Shown: positions 20,691 to 33,004 of the stretch, in pieces
How positions within the stretch are numbered: the stretch's first letter is position 1
Layout: every line of letters begins with the position of its first letter
Assembly: GCF_017591425.1 (NCBI RefSeq)
Contig: NW_024467121.1
Location: forward strand, 24,068,707-24,132,706
Direction: 5' to 3'
Length of the DNA stretch: 64,000 nucleotides
Source of the DNA: Ochotona curzoniae
Taxonomy: Eukaryota > Chordata > Mammalia > Lagomorpha > Ochotonidae
The notes under the pieces: generated by a model
The model's input: only the letters and a program-made list of their open reading frames with translations
Told to the model about the DNA's origin: nothing
Databases searched by the model: none
Program-made: the position numbers and the translations under genes

Positions 20691-22204
20691 AAGGACTGCG
20701 CCATCTCTCCAGTGGGAGGGTTTCATGTACCGCCCACAGTCAGTTAGCATGGCTAACAGTAGAAGGGTGGAGAATTGATTGAGTAATCCATACATCCAAG
20801 GACCTCTGGAGATTACATTATTCTGAATGATGAGTTTTGCAGTATGGTTGACCACTGCACACTGTGGAACTCAAAAATAATAATTTTTTAAAATTAAAAT
20901 CTTTCTCAATTACATTGGACAACCACCATATTAGTCTCAGAGGGATATTCTTCAACAGGGGAAAAGATGCTCATGTCCCTTTGTTCTCTATAACCCATTG
21001 TACTTGTCCTGTTTTTCATTATCTGCTTTAGGGTCTCTCTGGCTTTAAGGGACACTCATGAGCTTAAATGTACAAGTAGAGTATAATTTGCAGTGATTAT
21101 TTCTGAGTAGTTAAAATCCAAAGCCAAACTGCTTTCTCATGATCTTGTCAGGCCTGTTTTTTGGTAATATATTTCCTAACATTATAAAGCTATATAATGA
21201 GATAGAAAGGCATGTAGGAGGCAAGTGAGTCTAGAAGTGGCATGGCTGCGAAAGGTAGGGGAAAAGCAAAGAGATTATTCTCTAGCAAAGAAAATCTGTC
21301 TCACACTGAAAGCTCCGTCCCCTGTTGCCTCTGTCCCCTGTTTGCCAGCATCAAAGAGCTTTGATGATACAAATGCTTTTGTCTTGATTTGATAGCTCAT
21401 CCTGGCAAAGTAGCTTCAGGTAAAAGAACTGTGGTGGGAGAGGTTTGGATGGCTATTTGGGCTAGATCAAGCTGGAGAAGCTAATCTGTAAAATGCATTA
21501 GAGTGTTTATCTTTTCAATAACTTACGTGCCTGTAGGATCAGTTTCTTGAAGGCACAGAAGATTCACAACAGTGGAATGAAAGATCCTTGCCCCCATGGA
21601 GAAGAAGTGAAAGTGAAGAGGGGAAAGTAGACAAAAAAGCCCTGAGTTCAGAGCTAGCATAATTGCAGGCCATCTGGGAAGACAGCCCAGAACCAGGGTG
21701 ATGGACATGGGTGTTGTACAATGTAATCAAGGGAGATTTTGACAAAAATCTCTTTGATTATTTTCAAGTTATACAGAACACGGTGTTTAGTCCTCAGCCA
21801 CTACCTTGGAACTTAGGTAACAGTGGATTCTTAAATGTTTATGGGTAAAGAAGTAGAAAGAAAATGCTGTTTTATTAATTCAGTGGCTCCCTTACTCTGT
21901 GTCCTCATCCTTGACTGTTTGCTCTGGGGTCATATGAGGAAGGTAGACATCTGGCATGGGTAAGAAATAAGACCACAGGGAAGTGGAGATATGTGGCTCC
22001 TTGCACTACCTCACCAGTGATGACTCGGCTGATGTGTTTCTTCCATCTAGCTTCTTCAGCTAGAGTTCAAAGACCATTAAAATACTTTCTAATCATCTTT
22101 AAGATGCCACAATTTGTTTGGGGGCCAATTTTTTCCTCCTCTTTTAATTTTAATATTTTCCCCTTGCATCATATTTGTTTTTTCATTTGATTCTGTCTCT
22201 CTCC
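20691..22204. other. Non-coding DNA, nothing recognised
   Basis: No repeat family or coding region is identified. Frames do not exceed 70 codons. Confidence 0.45.
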
Positions 22205-22522
22205 CTATTATGGATTTATATTATTTACTTGAAAGGCTGAGTTAGTGAGGGAGAGACAAAAATTCTTCCATCTACTGGTTCACTCCCTAAATGCCTACAA
22301 GGACTGGGGCTCAGCAGGGCTGAAGCTAGGAGCCAGCAGCTTCTGCCAGGTCTCCTGCATGGATGCAAATTGCCCAAACACTTGAGCAGTCCTCTGGTGC
22401 TTTTCTAGGTGTATTTGCAGAGAGCTGGATTGGGAATAGGGCAGCTGAGATTGGAATCGACATCCATAGGGGATACCAGTGGTGCAAGTGGCGGCTTAAC
22501 CTGCTACATCACATCCCTATTT
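22205..22522 (-). mobile_element. Old C-SINE, antisense, nearly full length
   Basis: TTTATATTATTTACTTGAAA, GGTTCACTCCCTAAATGCC, AAGCTAGGAGCCAGCAGC, GGTCTCCTGCATGGATGC, GAGAGCTGGATTGGGAATAG and the GTGGCGGCTTAACCTGCTAC head end are all in order. It is clearly diverged from the young copies. Confidence 0.8.
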
Positions 22523-23214
22523 GGTTCTCTTGGTAACTTTCTAAAACTAAAGAAAACAAAAATTCTAGTGACCTTTACATTTCAGTATGTTAGAAAATTT
22601 CTAGAACATCACTTGCATTCTCTGCTCTTGATCTTGGTTATTTTTTAGGGTTTCTTGCTTGTGATCCTCTGCTGGATCTCGTTTCCATTCTTGTGATCAA
22701 TGTTCACTAAGGCTGTATTCTTGGGTCTCATCTATGATCTCCCCTTTTGATACCATCTCTGTTTCCCTTTGGCTTAGCTCTCCACAGGCCTTTTATTCTT
22801 CTATTCCTAAGTCAGGGCCCTTCTCAGGGCTGACACCCATGGCTCCCACTTAAAGCAGAGCAGTATGGAGAATTTCAACTCCATTGACCCATGCATTTGT
22901 TATAACACAGAATCAATAAGTTAATTTACACCAAATATTTAATCATTGGAAAAGCCACAGCACACAATCTGTGCAATGAAGCTTTACCCCTTATAATTGG
23001 AGATAATACTTTTAACCAAAGTGTAAATATCTTATGGCTGAATTTCAGAATAAACAACAAATATAGGAAACACGTAGTGCCAAGTTGTTACCTTCTACCA
23101 GACTTGGCCATAACTGAAAAAGTTTGAATTTTTCATGTACAAATGTCCTTAATTTTGAAAGTTGTCTCTTTCTATACTGATGATGGAAAAATTTCAGCTA
23201 TTGATTCTCATTTA
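22523..23214. other. Non-coding DNA, nothing recognised
   Basis: This is AT-rich sequence without a supported feature. A pyrimidine-rich segment lies at 22620-22800. Confidence 0.4.
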
Positions 23215-23995
23215 TTTAAAATTTGTTTTTGAATATTTATTTGAAGGACAGAAAGAGACATGAAAATGTTAGGTTTAAGACAGTTTAGAAATCTAGGAAG
23301 GCAAAGAGGAAGGCAGTTAAAGCAGGAAACCTTCTATTGTAAGGGAACAGAATAGGTGGGTAAAAGGAATGGAGATTTAGCCTGCCTGCTCAGAGAGCTG
23401 GGGCATGGAAGCCAGGTTTCACTTGGTTTGGGCAGTGGGCAGATCCCTTCTGAAGCTGCTTATTGGGGAAGGTGGTAAGGATATTCAGAGCACCACAGGA
23501 TCCTGATAAGATGGGTGGGTTAGGATGTGTACAAAGTTGGTAGCTAAAGTTTACAATGTGTTGTCTTAGTTGAGGGGCTTTGCTTGGCAATACAAATTCC
23601 AGTAGCCTTCAGATTATCTGCCTGCACCCAACTTTATTGAATTTGGGGTTAACCGTTCATACCTCCATGGCCTAACATGTTCTAACAGTGAGGATCAATG
23701 TGAAGAGAGACAATGAGGACGGAGATTGTGAATCCACCGGTTCACTCCTTCAGTCCCCACAATAGTTAGAGCTGTGAAGCTGGGTGGGGTTGAAGCCAGG
23801 AACTAGAAACTCAGTCCAGGTCTCGCACCTGGGTGGCAGAGACCTAACCAGATAAGCCATTTTGACTGCTTCTCAGCGTCTGCATTAGCAGGAAATTGTA
23901 ATCAGGAGTGGTGCCAGGGCTCAGATTCACGAAGTCTGATATAGGATATAAGCATCCTAGGGTCATTTTAACCATGGTATCAAAGGCCCACCTCA
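23215..23995 (-). mobile_element. Old C-SINE, antisense, interrupted by a 0.4-kb insert
   Basis: The reversed tail (GAATATTTATTTGAAGGACA, 23232-23251) is separated from the body (GGTTCACTCCTTCAGTCCCC, GAAGCCAGGAACTAG, GGTCTCGCACCTGGGTGGCA, then AGGCCCACC at 23995) by about 410-430 bp of unrelated sequence. Rejoining the two parts gives one SINE. Confidence 0.6.
23267..23677. mobile_element. Candidate solo LTR or insert inside a SINE
   Basis: The insert begins TGTTAGG and ends CCTAACA, a perfect 7-bp terminal inverted repeat with TG...CA ends as in retroviral LTRs, and is 411 bp long. AATAAA occurs on the minus strand near 23630, which is near the start rather than the end in that orientation. 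I see no target duplication directly next to the ends. Family unknown; the LTR call is an inference and could be wrong. Confidence 0.3.
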
Positions 23996-24289
23996 TCCAC
24001 TGGCATTTCTAACAATGAGGCCACAACATCTCCTTGTCTGAATACTTCTTAACCAATGTGAAGGTAGACAATACTAGATGTTCACCTACTGAGTTGATTG
24101 CATTGGCAGTCATCATTTTGTAGTGGGAAAGTTGCATGTGTATAATCTGTGTGTGGATAGAGTGTATATGAATTTTAGCACAGTGAGGAGAGCGATGGGA
24201 GCTGGGTGTGCTGGTTATACTTAGAAAGCACAGCCATACCTCAGGGTATGCTGATATTGGTTGAGCTGCTGATGTCTTTTCCTGTTCTC
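23996..24289. other. Non-coding spacer
   Basis: No recognisable feature is present between the old SINE and the L2 fragment. Confidence 0.4.
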
Positions 24290-24400
24290 TTGGGTGGTCA
24301 AATTTGTGTCTTGCTATTTGTTATTTCTACAGCTCATAGAACAGCACCCAGCCTAAAACCAGAAACCCCAAATGTGTATACACTGAATGAACTGGTGAGA
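24290..24400 (+). mobile_element. L2 3'-end fragment, sense
   Basis: TTGTGTCTTGCTATTTGTTA, CAGCTCATAGAACAGCACCC and CACTGAATGAACTGG follow the terminal consensus of LINE-2. This is an ancient non-coding remnant. Confidence 0.55.
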
Positions 24401-24431
24401 ATATGGTCTAGATGATCTAGTTTATATCCCA

Positions 24432-24520
24432 CATTTAGCCAAAGGCAATGGGTGTGACTCACCTTAGCTTGGTGGCAGATTAGGGATCAAACCAAGATCT
24501 TCTAACTCTAAGTGAACCTT
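24432..24520 (-). mobile_element. MIR fragment, antisense
   Basis: GCCAAAGGCAATGGGTGTGA, GGTGGCAGATTAGGGATCAA and CAAGATCTTCTAACTCTAAG match the reversed 5' half of MIR. It lies about 30 bp beyond the L2 piece. Confidence 0.65.
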
Positions 24521-25228
24521 GTTTATTTATATCAGCTTGGATCAGAGGAGTTTTTTTTTTTTTTTAAGAAGCTAAGCAAAATTTCTATCAGGTTACACAT
24601 AATTAATATAGTTTATATTTGTTTAATTTTTTGGAACATAAAATCTTGGACTCTGAAAGCCACTGAAAATAAATGTAATATTTCAAATTACCTGCTTTCT
24701 TCTAATGAAGATATTTCCTGAGGGAAATATACTAGAAGTACTAGTATTTTCAGTCTGAAAATTCTTCCCAGTGATGCCTTATATTGCTTCCTAAACCCGG
24801 AAAGATAGATTAATGGATCTTGAATGACTTGATATCAACAGTCTTTTGTGACCTATTTTTATATAAAAGATCAGTTCTGAGAGTGAAGAAAGAAACAGGT
24901 AGAGATTTAAGTGGAAAAAATCTATTAATGGAAGAAGAAGATTTGAGCTTCTTTATTTTTAAAAGCTACTATTGAAGTTACAAACAAAGTAGATGATATA
25001 TAGAATCTCAAATTTGCCAACTACCTGGGGCAAAAAAATAAGTTTTCTCACATGTAAATAGTAGGATGTTGGAACTGTAACTGCAGCTATAGGACTTACA
25101 CTATTGTTAAATACAGGAGAAATGTTAGGGTTGAAGTGGGGAAAGGGGAGAATGAAAGGGGAGCAATTTGTGTGTGTGTGCTAGGGGGTAGCTGTATACT
25201 TATTTAGAAGAATAATGGGAAACAAGAT
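24521..25228. other. AT-rich non-coding DNA
   Basis: A T-run of about 14 lies near 24551. Nothing else is recognised. Confidence 0.45.
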
Positions 25229-25428
25229 AGAAGGAAAGGAAAGGAAAGGAAAGGAAAGAAAACGAAAGGAAAGGAAAGGAAAGGAAAAAAAGAAAGAAAG
25301 AAAGGAAGGAAGAAAGAAAGAAAGAAAGGAAGAAAGAAAAAAGAAAAGAAAGAAAGAAAAGAAAAGAAACAGAAAGAAAGAGGAAAAAAGATAAAGGAAG
25401 AGAGGAAGAAAGAAAAAGAAAGAAAAAA
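25229..25428. repeat. 200-bp homopurine microsatellite (GGAAA/GAAA/GGAA)
   Basis: All bases on the plus strand are A or G except three (about 25263, 25370 and 25392). It starts as (GGAAA)n and grades into (GAAA)n and (GGAA)n with mixed units. Confidence 0.95.
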
Positions 25429-26579
25429 TGTCTTTTAAAAAAATCCTTAATTGAAATGATTAGGACAATATATACTCACATGATATTCAGTGGATTTCAC
25501 TCTCTGACATATACATGGCTTGATGTAATCTGTCTTATGGACACATACAAGGAAGAAAAAAGGAAATTAAAAGGATTAAATTTGAATGACAATTTGTCTA
25601 TGTGGAGGTTATTTCATGCCAGGTTATCAAATATATGGAGTTAGAAGAGACAAAAATTTGAAGAGTGGTCAGGAAATAATGCTTAAGTGGAGGTGAGAAG
25701 TGCTGGAATGCAGGTGAGAGATCAAATCAATAAACTTTAGCTAAACATTTAAATCCAAACTATCTTGGGCTATTGGCTTTCAAGATTTCAGCACTGGGAA
25801 GTTCCCTTACTATAAAACAGAGCATCAGAAATAAAGTTATCTTGTGGAAGTCTGAATTAGAACTTTTTCTTTGGGGAATACCAAAATAAAGATCATTTCA
25901 TGGCAGAACTCATATGTTTTTGTTTTTAAGTATTAATGTGAACTAATAAGGTAAGTAATGTGTCTAATGGCACAGATTGTAACAACAACAACAACAAATT
26001 TATCTGATTGATCTAGAGTTAAAGCATTAAATTAGATAAAATACTGTGAGCATCTGGATTAATTAAATTTTTAGTGTAACAGAGATGAGTGTACCCTGAA
26101 TGGGCCATTTTAATCACAGTGGGTTTTAAAAAGGATGTGTTGTGCTCTGAATTTGGAACTGGAAAACAATCTTTCAGGTGTAGAATTTAGAAAAGTCCTT
26201 GTCATTTAGGAAAATTCTAAAGGATATTGAAGAGAATATACAAGATGACATCATGGTCATCAGCAAGTCCGTTGAGAATCTGAGCATAGAACAATGTACC
26301 TGTCACTAGCTAATGTAAAAAATTCAGTGAGCTAGTGATTTTGTCTTCAAGGATTAAATGATCTACTTAGTTCTTTTTTGGGTTTCGCTGGAATTGGGTG
26401 ATGCATTGGTGCTGGCTCAGAGATGGATCAGGATGTTCTTCCCATACACAGTAATGTTGAGCTTTTTCACTTTTAGTTCATGGTAGGAAGAACTCTCTCA
26501 CCTGCTCCCTCCACCAGTTCCAGAAGAAACCATAACCATCTAATTGTTCTGTTCTTTCAAGAACTGTCATCAACTAACA
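25429..26579. other. AT-rich non-coding DNA with an AAC run
   Basis: The only repeat seen is a short (AAC)n run at about 25980-25996. No gene or interspersed element is recognised. Confidence 0.45.
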
Positions 26580-26665
26580 ATTCTATTCTTTCTCGTGCAA
26601 AAATTATGAAATCCATGCATAATTTTTCACATAACATGCATTTGCATAAACTTTAAGAAGATTGT
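26580..26665. repeat. MITE-like palindromic repeat, partial
   Basis: TTCTCGTGCAAAAATTATGA, AATCCATGCATAATTTTTCA and GCATAAACTTTAAGAAG resemble one half of a short palindromic repeat. Other copies are at 38512-38605 and 48866-48965. See findings. Confidence 0.4.
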
Positions 26666-26689
26666 TTGTTTATATAAAGTTCACAAGTC

Positions 26690-26942
26690 GAAATGTGTCC
26701 CCGAAACCCTGGTTGCATCAGTAACATTTTCTTTTAGTCTCTTCCCGTTTTTGTAAATATGTAATGGGAAAATAAAAGATCCATTTCATGAATGATTGTT
26801 CAGTTTCCAAACATTATTGTTACCTGTGCCTTCCCCAAGGCTGCTGCCAGATTCATCTCAGATTCCAGACTTGGCGAGAATAGATTTCTGTTGTTGAAGC
26901 CACAGCTAGTTTGTGGTACTTTGCTGTGACAGCTCTAGGAAA
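26690..26942 (+). mobile_element. Ancient MaLR-like LTR, sense
   Basis: GAAATGTGTCCCCGAAACCC near the start and, at the 3' end, ATAGATTTCTGTTGTTGAAG, CTAGTTTGTGGTACTTTGCT and GACAGCTCTAGGAAATGAAC match the end of MaLR LTRs. The middle is poorly conserved. Confidence 0.6.
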
Positions 26943-28832
26943 TGAACAGGGTCTCACAGTTTTATCCCTGAGATCAGTCCCAGACCTTATCAACTGCCCA
27001 CTGACAGCTCATTTCTGTGATTATGTTACCAAGAGATAATCTCATTTATAAGGAGCAGTTTTTATTAACTTCCCTCTAGGTTGGCAGCCTTATTTCCACA
27101 TTCTTAAGGGAGTATATGTCACATGTTTCATAAATTCTTCCTTGTACCAACGAAGCATCATGTAATATGCCTTTGTTTTTGTCTTTAAAATGATAAGCTG
27201 GAAGAACTAATGGAAAAATGTATTGGCAAAGTCTCCAGGTTTATTAAAGAATAAGCTGAGTCACAAGGTACTCATACTGTATAAGGTCATATATAAAAAG
27301 TAAGGTCAGGTTAGCTTATTCTTTTATATCCATGTAAAACATAAAGGGAACAGAAGAATCAGAAACTTCTGAATTGTTTAATATCTCTGATGTTGAATTG
27401 AGAAAAGAGTAGAGAAAGTATTCCTTGTCAACAAAGAGCAGTTTAAATTAGTTGGTGCAGGATTAACACATTCCTAAGCAGCAATTTCCATGCAAAAGTA
27501 GTTAAGGTAGTAATTGCAAGCATCGTAAAAAGAGGGATTATTTGCATTGTGTTCTAAGACTCTTGGTAGTTTAAAAATCATCACAAGTTTTTTTGCTTGG
27601 ACTCAAAAGCTCTTTTTTTGCATAACGTTACACCTGACTCTTTAGACAGGGTCAATAGCAAATTCCAGAAACTTCCTCTAGGCCTGCATCCCAGGGAGTC
27701 ACAGAATTTGTACTAAGCCTCTTCCAAAGTTTTCTGTCTTAAAGATTGACACCAAGTTCTTTGAATTGATCAGAGAACTGAGCATATTACTATATACCTC
27801 CCTTTTCGCCCTCAAACCAGTATCATTAGCTGTCCTGTTTCGGTTCCTAAATTTCTATCAGCTATTAGATCCATATATTCCTCCTGATTTCTGCTGTCAT
27901 AATCCAAGCAAGCTGTTATAATCTGCAATGTATAAGACTCTGTTAATAACCTAGTTGGCCTCTTTTCCCTTCCTTTGATTTAATATGGATTTTCCAAGAA
28001 ACCATAGCTCAAATAAATCTGATTGTGTCCTCCTTGCCTCTAGACCATAAAACCTCAAATTCATTTAGAGTTTTTCCTAGCTTCTACTGATTTTATCACT
28101 TGTGCATTTAGTTCTCTTGTGGATGGAGGTGGAACGGACAAAGAAAAAGACACACTTCTTGATTCCATAGAGCTTAGCCTGGAAGGAGGGGGTGCAGGAG
28201 GGGAGAAAAGACATGAACTAAAGGATCATGCAATTCTTCACAAGTGGTAGAACTTCAGCAGTGATACATGCTGAGGAAATTGCGTGGACTATAAGTACAG
28301 ATGTCCACCAGAAAGTGATGATTGAAAGATGAGAATTCAGAGGACTTGGAGATGTAAGACCTATTAGAGAAATTAAACATTTTGGAAAAAGACTCCTTGT
28401 ATGAAGTTGCTTGCAAAACTTGTTGAAAAAAATAAACTTAATATGGTTGGTGCAGATACGAAAGAGGATGTTTATTGAGATCTTGCTAAGCTCCTTTTTG
28501 GGAATAAAAATGGGATGGAACTTGAGATATAAGTGCTGATGCATAAGATAGGATTAGATAATAAGATAGGTGGCATGGCTCAGTGGTCGGTGTATGGGCT
28601 TCTACAGCAGAGGTAGCATTATATTTTGTGTAGTGTATGACACATTTGAATGCTAAATTGTGGTTGACTAAATGTAAGTAAATTTGTAAATTGATGTTGG
28701 AACTGGTATGGCTGATGCCAAAATGCAAGCTCTTTCCTCTTTGCTTCAATTAGGGTTTATATAGTACTCTCTCCATACTATGGATGAACTGTCATTCATG
28801 TATGTAAACCCTAGCATGAAGTAGACAATTGA
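26943..28832. other. Unique non-coding DNA, 1.9 kb
   Basis: No known repeat or coding region is recognised. Frames of 87 and 108 codons on the minus strand (28218-28749) lack any domain. Confidence 0.45.
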
Positions 28833-29125
28833 AGGGATGAGCATTTGACCTAGCAGCTAAGATGACTGCATCTTCATATCAGATTTTCTGAGTTGAAGTC
28901 CTAGCTCTGATTTTGATTCCAGGTTCCTTCCAGTTCTGACTCTGGAAAGCAATGGTGACATCTTAAGTAGTTGGGTTTCTGCTACCCAAGAATGATTGTT
29001 AGACTAAATTCTCAGCTATTTGGCTTTGGACCAACCTAAAGATGACTCTTGAGGACATTTGGGGAATAAGCCAGTGGGTGGGAATTCTGTCTGTCCTTAT
29101 CTCTATCATCCTGTCTCAAAAATGT
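28833..29125 (+). mobile_element. Old C-SINE, sense
   Basis: TGAGCATTTGACCTAGCAGC, AAGTCCTAGCTCTGATTTTG, ATCTTAAGTAGTTGGGTTTC, ATTTGGGGAATAAGCCAGTG and the TGTCTGTCCTTATCTC end show an older C-repeat subfamily. Confidence 0.65.
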
Positions 29126-29817
29126 ACTTGTGAGGAAGATAGATTTTCATTATTTCCACCCATAGGTTTAAAAGTAAAAAGTGAATTAATATAATGTAAC
29201 CATTTTTTTTTCCTGGAAGACATATTATTTTGTCTTATGTTTTGTACACAGAGGCTGTTTATATTGTGTAGGGGAAAACAAAGCTGGAGCAATGTTAGCG
29301 GTACTTTTTGTCTGCCATGCTTCTAAATCCCCCTACATGATGTCAGCCATGCATTGATCAGGGTCATCTGGAGTATAAGCCAAATGAGCAAAACAAATCA
29401 CCAATCCCACTTTCTCAGTAGAACCCAAGATAGTCTCTTGTTTAAATTACATGTCTAGAGACAGTAAATGCCAACTAAGGGACACAGGATGGTGTGTACA
29501 TTAAAATTTCTGAGATAATGTTTGATATACACCATGAGAACAATGAAATAAAGGAAGCAAGAAAGATGAGAGATTAATACCAAACTTTGAAATATGGCAC
29601 TTTGCCCAGATTCTGTGGCCAAGCTCTAATTTCACTAAAGCTGCGAAGTATATATTCCCAGCTTCCTAGGAAAAAAAAACCCATCAGATTTTGCATTAAT
29701 CAACTGTAAAGTGTCTCTAATAAACTTTTTGAAGTATTATATTTCCTGCCTTTTATTGTATCATGTTCCAATGGTTCCATGCAGGATACCTCGTTGGAAT
29801 AGGGAAAGGAATGTTCT
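29126..29817. other. Non-coding DNA, nothing recognised
   Basis: This is AT-rich, featureless sequence up to the L1 5'UTR block. Confidence 0.45.
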
Positions 29818-30081
29818 CTTTCTCCCATTTCTGGTTGGGGTAGTTCCCAGGATTAGGGAGACACCAAGTGTCCTACATAGCTAAGTTGTTGTTGGTGCTG
29901 ATCTGCAGGAACCTCTTGGCTGTTAGTTCTGAGGGCTACACAGATGTATTTTGAGTTGTACAATGCCAAAGTCAGTATTATTTTCCCTATGGAACTAGCA
30001 CAATGCATTGAGCTCAGTGACTTTGCTCCCAGCCCAGTGCAGGAGCAACTCACTGTTGTTACTGCGGTCTTAACACCTTTG
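29818..30081 (-). mobile_element. Isolated 264-bp L1 5'UTR block
   Basis: It starts CTTTCTCCCATTTCTGGTTG and ends TCTTAACACCTTTG. It matches 14037-14300 without gaps at about 257 of 264 positions. It lacks both the L1 5' end and a poly-A tail, and the flanks show no target duplication. An 80-codon minus frame (30095-29853) reads through it and is not a gene. Confidence 0.9.
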
Positions 30082-31668
30082 TGTCTGCTTGGCATTCTTT
30101 TATGAATATCATTTCTTAAAGCCTGTCCTTATTTTATCAGCCTCTTTGCAACCACTTAGCTAGCCTTATTTTTTACTACAAAAATTGGAACTTTGAATGA
30201 AAACAGTATGATTTTGATCTGTACTGTTAGTGACTAAACTAACTTTCGTCCTGAAGAGCACTATTTTATGGCTATTCCAGAACAACTTAATTGGTTTGAG
30301 TTGGGAGACTCTCTTTGCAAATGATGCACAATCCTTCAGCAGTTTCCTCCAACCATTTGACAAAATATCACAGCAGAAAATGCACAGGAAGCACTAGGAG
30401 CAGGTAGTCTATAAAAGGTCATTTCTGTGTGTTCATTATTGAGCTTCCTGCTAATGGGTTCATCACCTGCTGAAAACCTCTTATTTATCTCAGAACATGC
30501 AATGCACTGGAGTCCTTTTCCCTCTTCACACTGACTGTGTCATTCTGAGTTGTTATTTTTAGGTTCTATTTTCACCACTACTCTTATGCTTCAGTGCACC
30601 ATCCTCGAGTCAGTAATGCCTTCTTGTCATTTGGCAATGTGATGCATGAAATTAATAATGAGAATAAATATAAATGTAATAGCATAAACCATTATATGCC
30701 AATGACATGAGATGCATTAGCCAACATGCCCTGAACCTAGTAATGGAAGTTTAACCATAATAATGTGATTCATATAGTCCTTTTAGGATAGACAGATTAT
30801 TTAAGAATATAACCATATTTAAAAGCACAAAAGATTTTGTCAATGTTCTGCTTAATATCTGATGTAAAAGATACACACATACAATAAACTCATTTCATAT
30901 GTGGATTTTTTTTGGTGATGCCAGTCCAAAATTACCATACAATTACCCTGCAAATAGCTTGTAAGATTTTCAGGGACTTTTGGGGAAATCCTATAGTTGG
31001 ATGAACACTGAATAGAGAGTAGTGAAGGCCATGTTCCATTTCTTAAATCCTTGCATCAGGATCAAAGCTCTTACTTTACCACCTCGTGGAGGCAAGCAGC
31101 TGACAGTTCTCATTTGCGTGCTCTCATGAAATTGTCTTTATTTGAAGAGAGCCATCTTGCTTATGATCAAAAGCCTTCCAATATAAATGCCACCTGACTG
31201 ATAGATGCTGGACTATTATGATTGGTCTCTTTAATCTCAATTTTGACAAATCACACAAGTTCCATCCCATCCTTGGGGGGCAGGCTGCAGTGTTTCTCAC
31301 AACCGTTTGATGGTTTATCTTGTTTGTATCTATCCTGATCTTTGACTTCTGCACATCTTCTTCTCAACCCTGTCATCTGCTTGTTGATCCTGAAAATACC
31401 CAACACATTTCATGCACCCAAGACTTCTCAAAGTTTACTTCTATGTGAACCTGACCCACAGCATAGAGACATGTAATTTCTCTGATCCCTCTACCATTGT
31501 TAGCAAGCTCATGGGATGATTTCATTAGAAGCTACCTGTCTTTCCACCAGTGGAAGCATAGATTACAGTTCAAAAGGTACAATAACTTCAATATGTTCAA
31601 TTTTGGTTTCAAAAATGCCCAATCAAGAGTTATTTTATTCCTACTCTCAATTTTGCTCTGATGGACAA
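30082..31668. other. Unique non-coding DNA, 1.6 kb
   Basis: Nothing recognised. Frames do not exceed 80 codons. Confidence 0.45.
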
Positions 31669-31942
31669 TTTTTTTGGAAAAATTTAATTTATTTGAAGGA
31701 GTCTTATATTGACAGGCAAAAACAGAAATCTTCTCTCTGCTTGTTCATTCCCAGGTAACTGCAATAGCTGGGGCTGAATCAGGGAGACAGGATGAAACCA
31801 TCCAAGCTTTCCACCTCAGTGGCAGGGACCCAGACACTTGGAACATCTTCTGTTTTCCTAGGCCAGTAGCAGGAGCTGGATCAGAGCATGAACTGGCCAT
31901 TGTAGGAGATGCTTTACCTATTGTGCCATAACACTGGCCCCT
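31669..31942 (-). mobile_element. Old C-SINE, antisense
   Basis: TTGGAAAAATTTAATTTATT, CTTGTTCATTCCCAGGTAAC, GGCAGGGACCCAGACACTTG, GGCCAGTAGCAGGAGCTGG and the head end TATTGTGCCATAACACTGGC are in the expected reversed order. Confidence 0.75.
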
Positions 31943-32614
31943 GGAGAAACTGTTAAAAAATTAAAGCACAAGGCAAATAAAAAGGATATATAATTAACAT
32001 TGAAATGGGGAGTATTGCATCCTGGCATTGAATTTGGACCCCATAAGCAGATATTCCTGCCAGAAGAGCATGAGCTGCTGCTGGTAGAGAAGAAGGGACA
32101 CTGCTTGCTGAAAGAACAACTCCCAAGAGATATAGGAAAGGCAGGAAACAGTCCAGCATTTCCAGAATCTCATAACAAACCCACCGGTATGGTGAATGAG
32201 GCATGGCCACGAGTGAGAAGTATTATTGATGTCTCTCTGCACAGAAGGGAAAACCCTCCAGTACTCATCAATGACTGCTGTAAAAATGCATTCTATCTCA
32301 CAGTTTTTAAAAATACATAGGCAATTTTATTCAGAGAATTTTTAGCTTTACCAAATAATCAACTGGATAGTACTAAGTGTTCTCATACTATACACAATTT
32401 GTCTATATTATTTTCATCTTGTATTAGTAGAGCACTTCTTATAATGCTATATGAATATTAATTCATGGTCATTAAGTCTAAGATGTCCATCAGGGTTCAC
32501 GCTTTTTGCTGTCCATCCATGGGTTTTGACAGATCTAGAATGACAAGTGCCCACCGTCAGAGTGTCATATAGAATAGTTCAGCCTTCCTAAAATGTCCCT
32601 GTGCTCTACTTGTT
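31943..32614. other. Non-coding DNA, nothing recognised
   Basis: Overlapping frames of 82-106 codons on both strands (31953-32320) show no domain or family signature. Confidence 0.4.
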
Positions 32615-32875
32615 GATTCCTTCTCTCTTCCTGCAAACCTCTACCAACCATTATTTTTTTGTTATGTCTGTCATTTATCTTTTCCAAGATGTAACATAGT
32701 GGGAAACATACAGTATGTAGTCTCTTCAGAATGGATCCTTTTATTTAGCAATATACTTGTTCAGGTTCCTTCATGTGGGTTTGATTTTCTGTGGTTTGAT
32801 AGCTCATTTCTTTGTATCATTGAATGATGTTCCATTGTTTGGATGTACTAGTCTTTGGTAGTTTAGATTTAAAAA
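32615..32875 (-). mobile_element. Old L1 (L1M-type) 3' end, antisense
   Basis: TTTAGCAATATACTTGTTCA, GGTTCCTTCATGTGGGTTTG and TGATGTTCCATTGTTTGGAT are the familiar reversed L1 3' region. It ends at a poly-A-like run near 32870. Confidence 0.6.
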
Positions 32876-33004
32876 AAAAAAAGGAATATACTGTTATTCT
32901 ATAAACTGCCTATCAGGTGTGGGGAGGGTGATTTTAACAAAGAATAAAGGCTTATGATACTGAAGATACTCCATTGGCTGGCTGCATTTTCTCACTCTCA
33001 TAAC

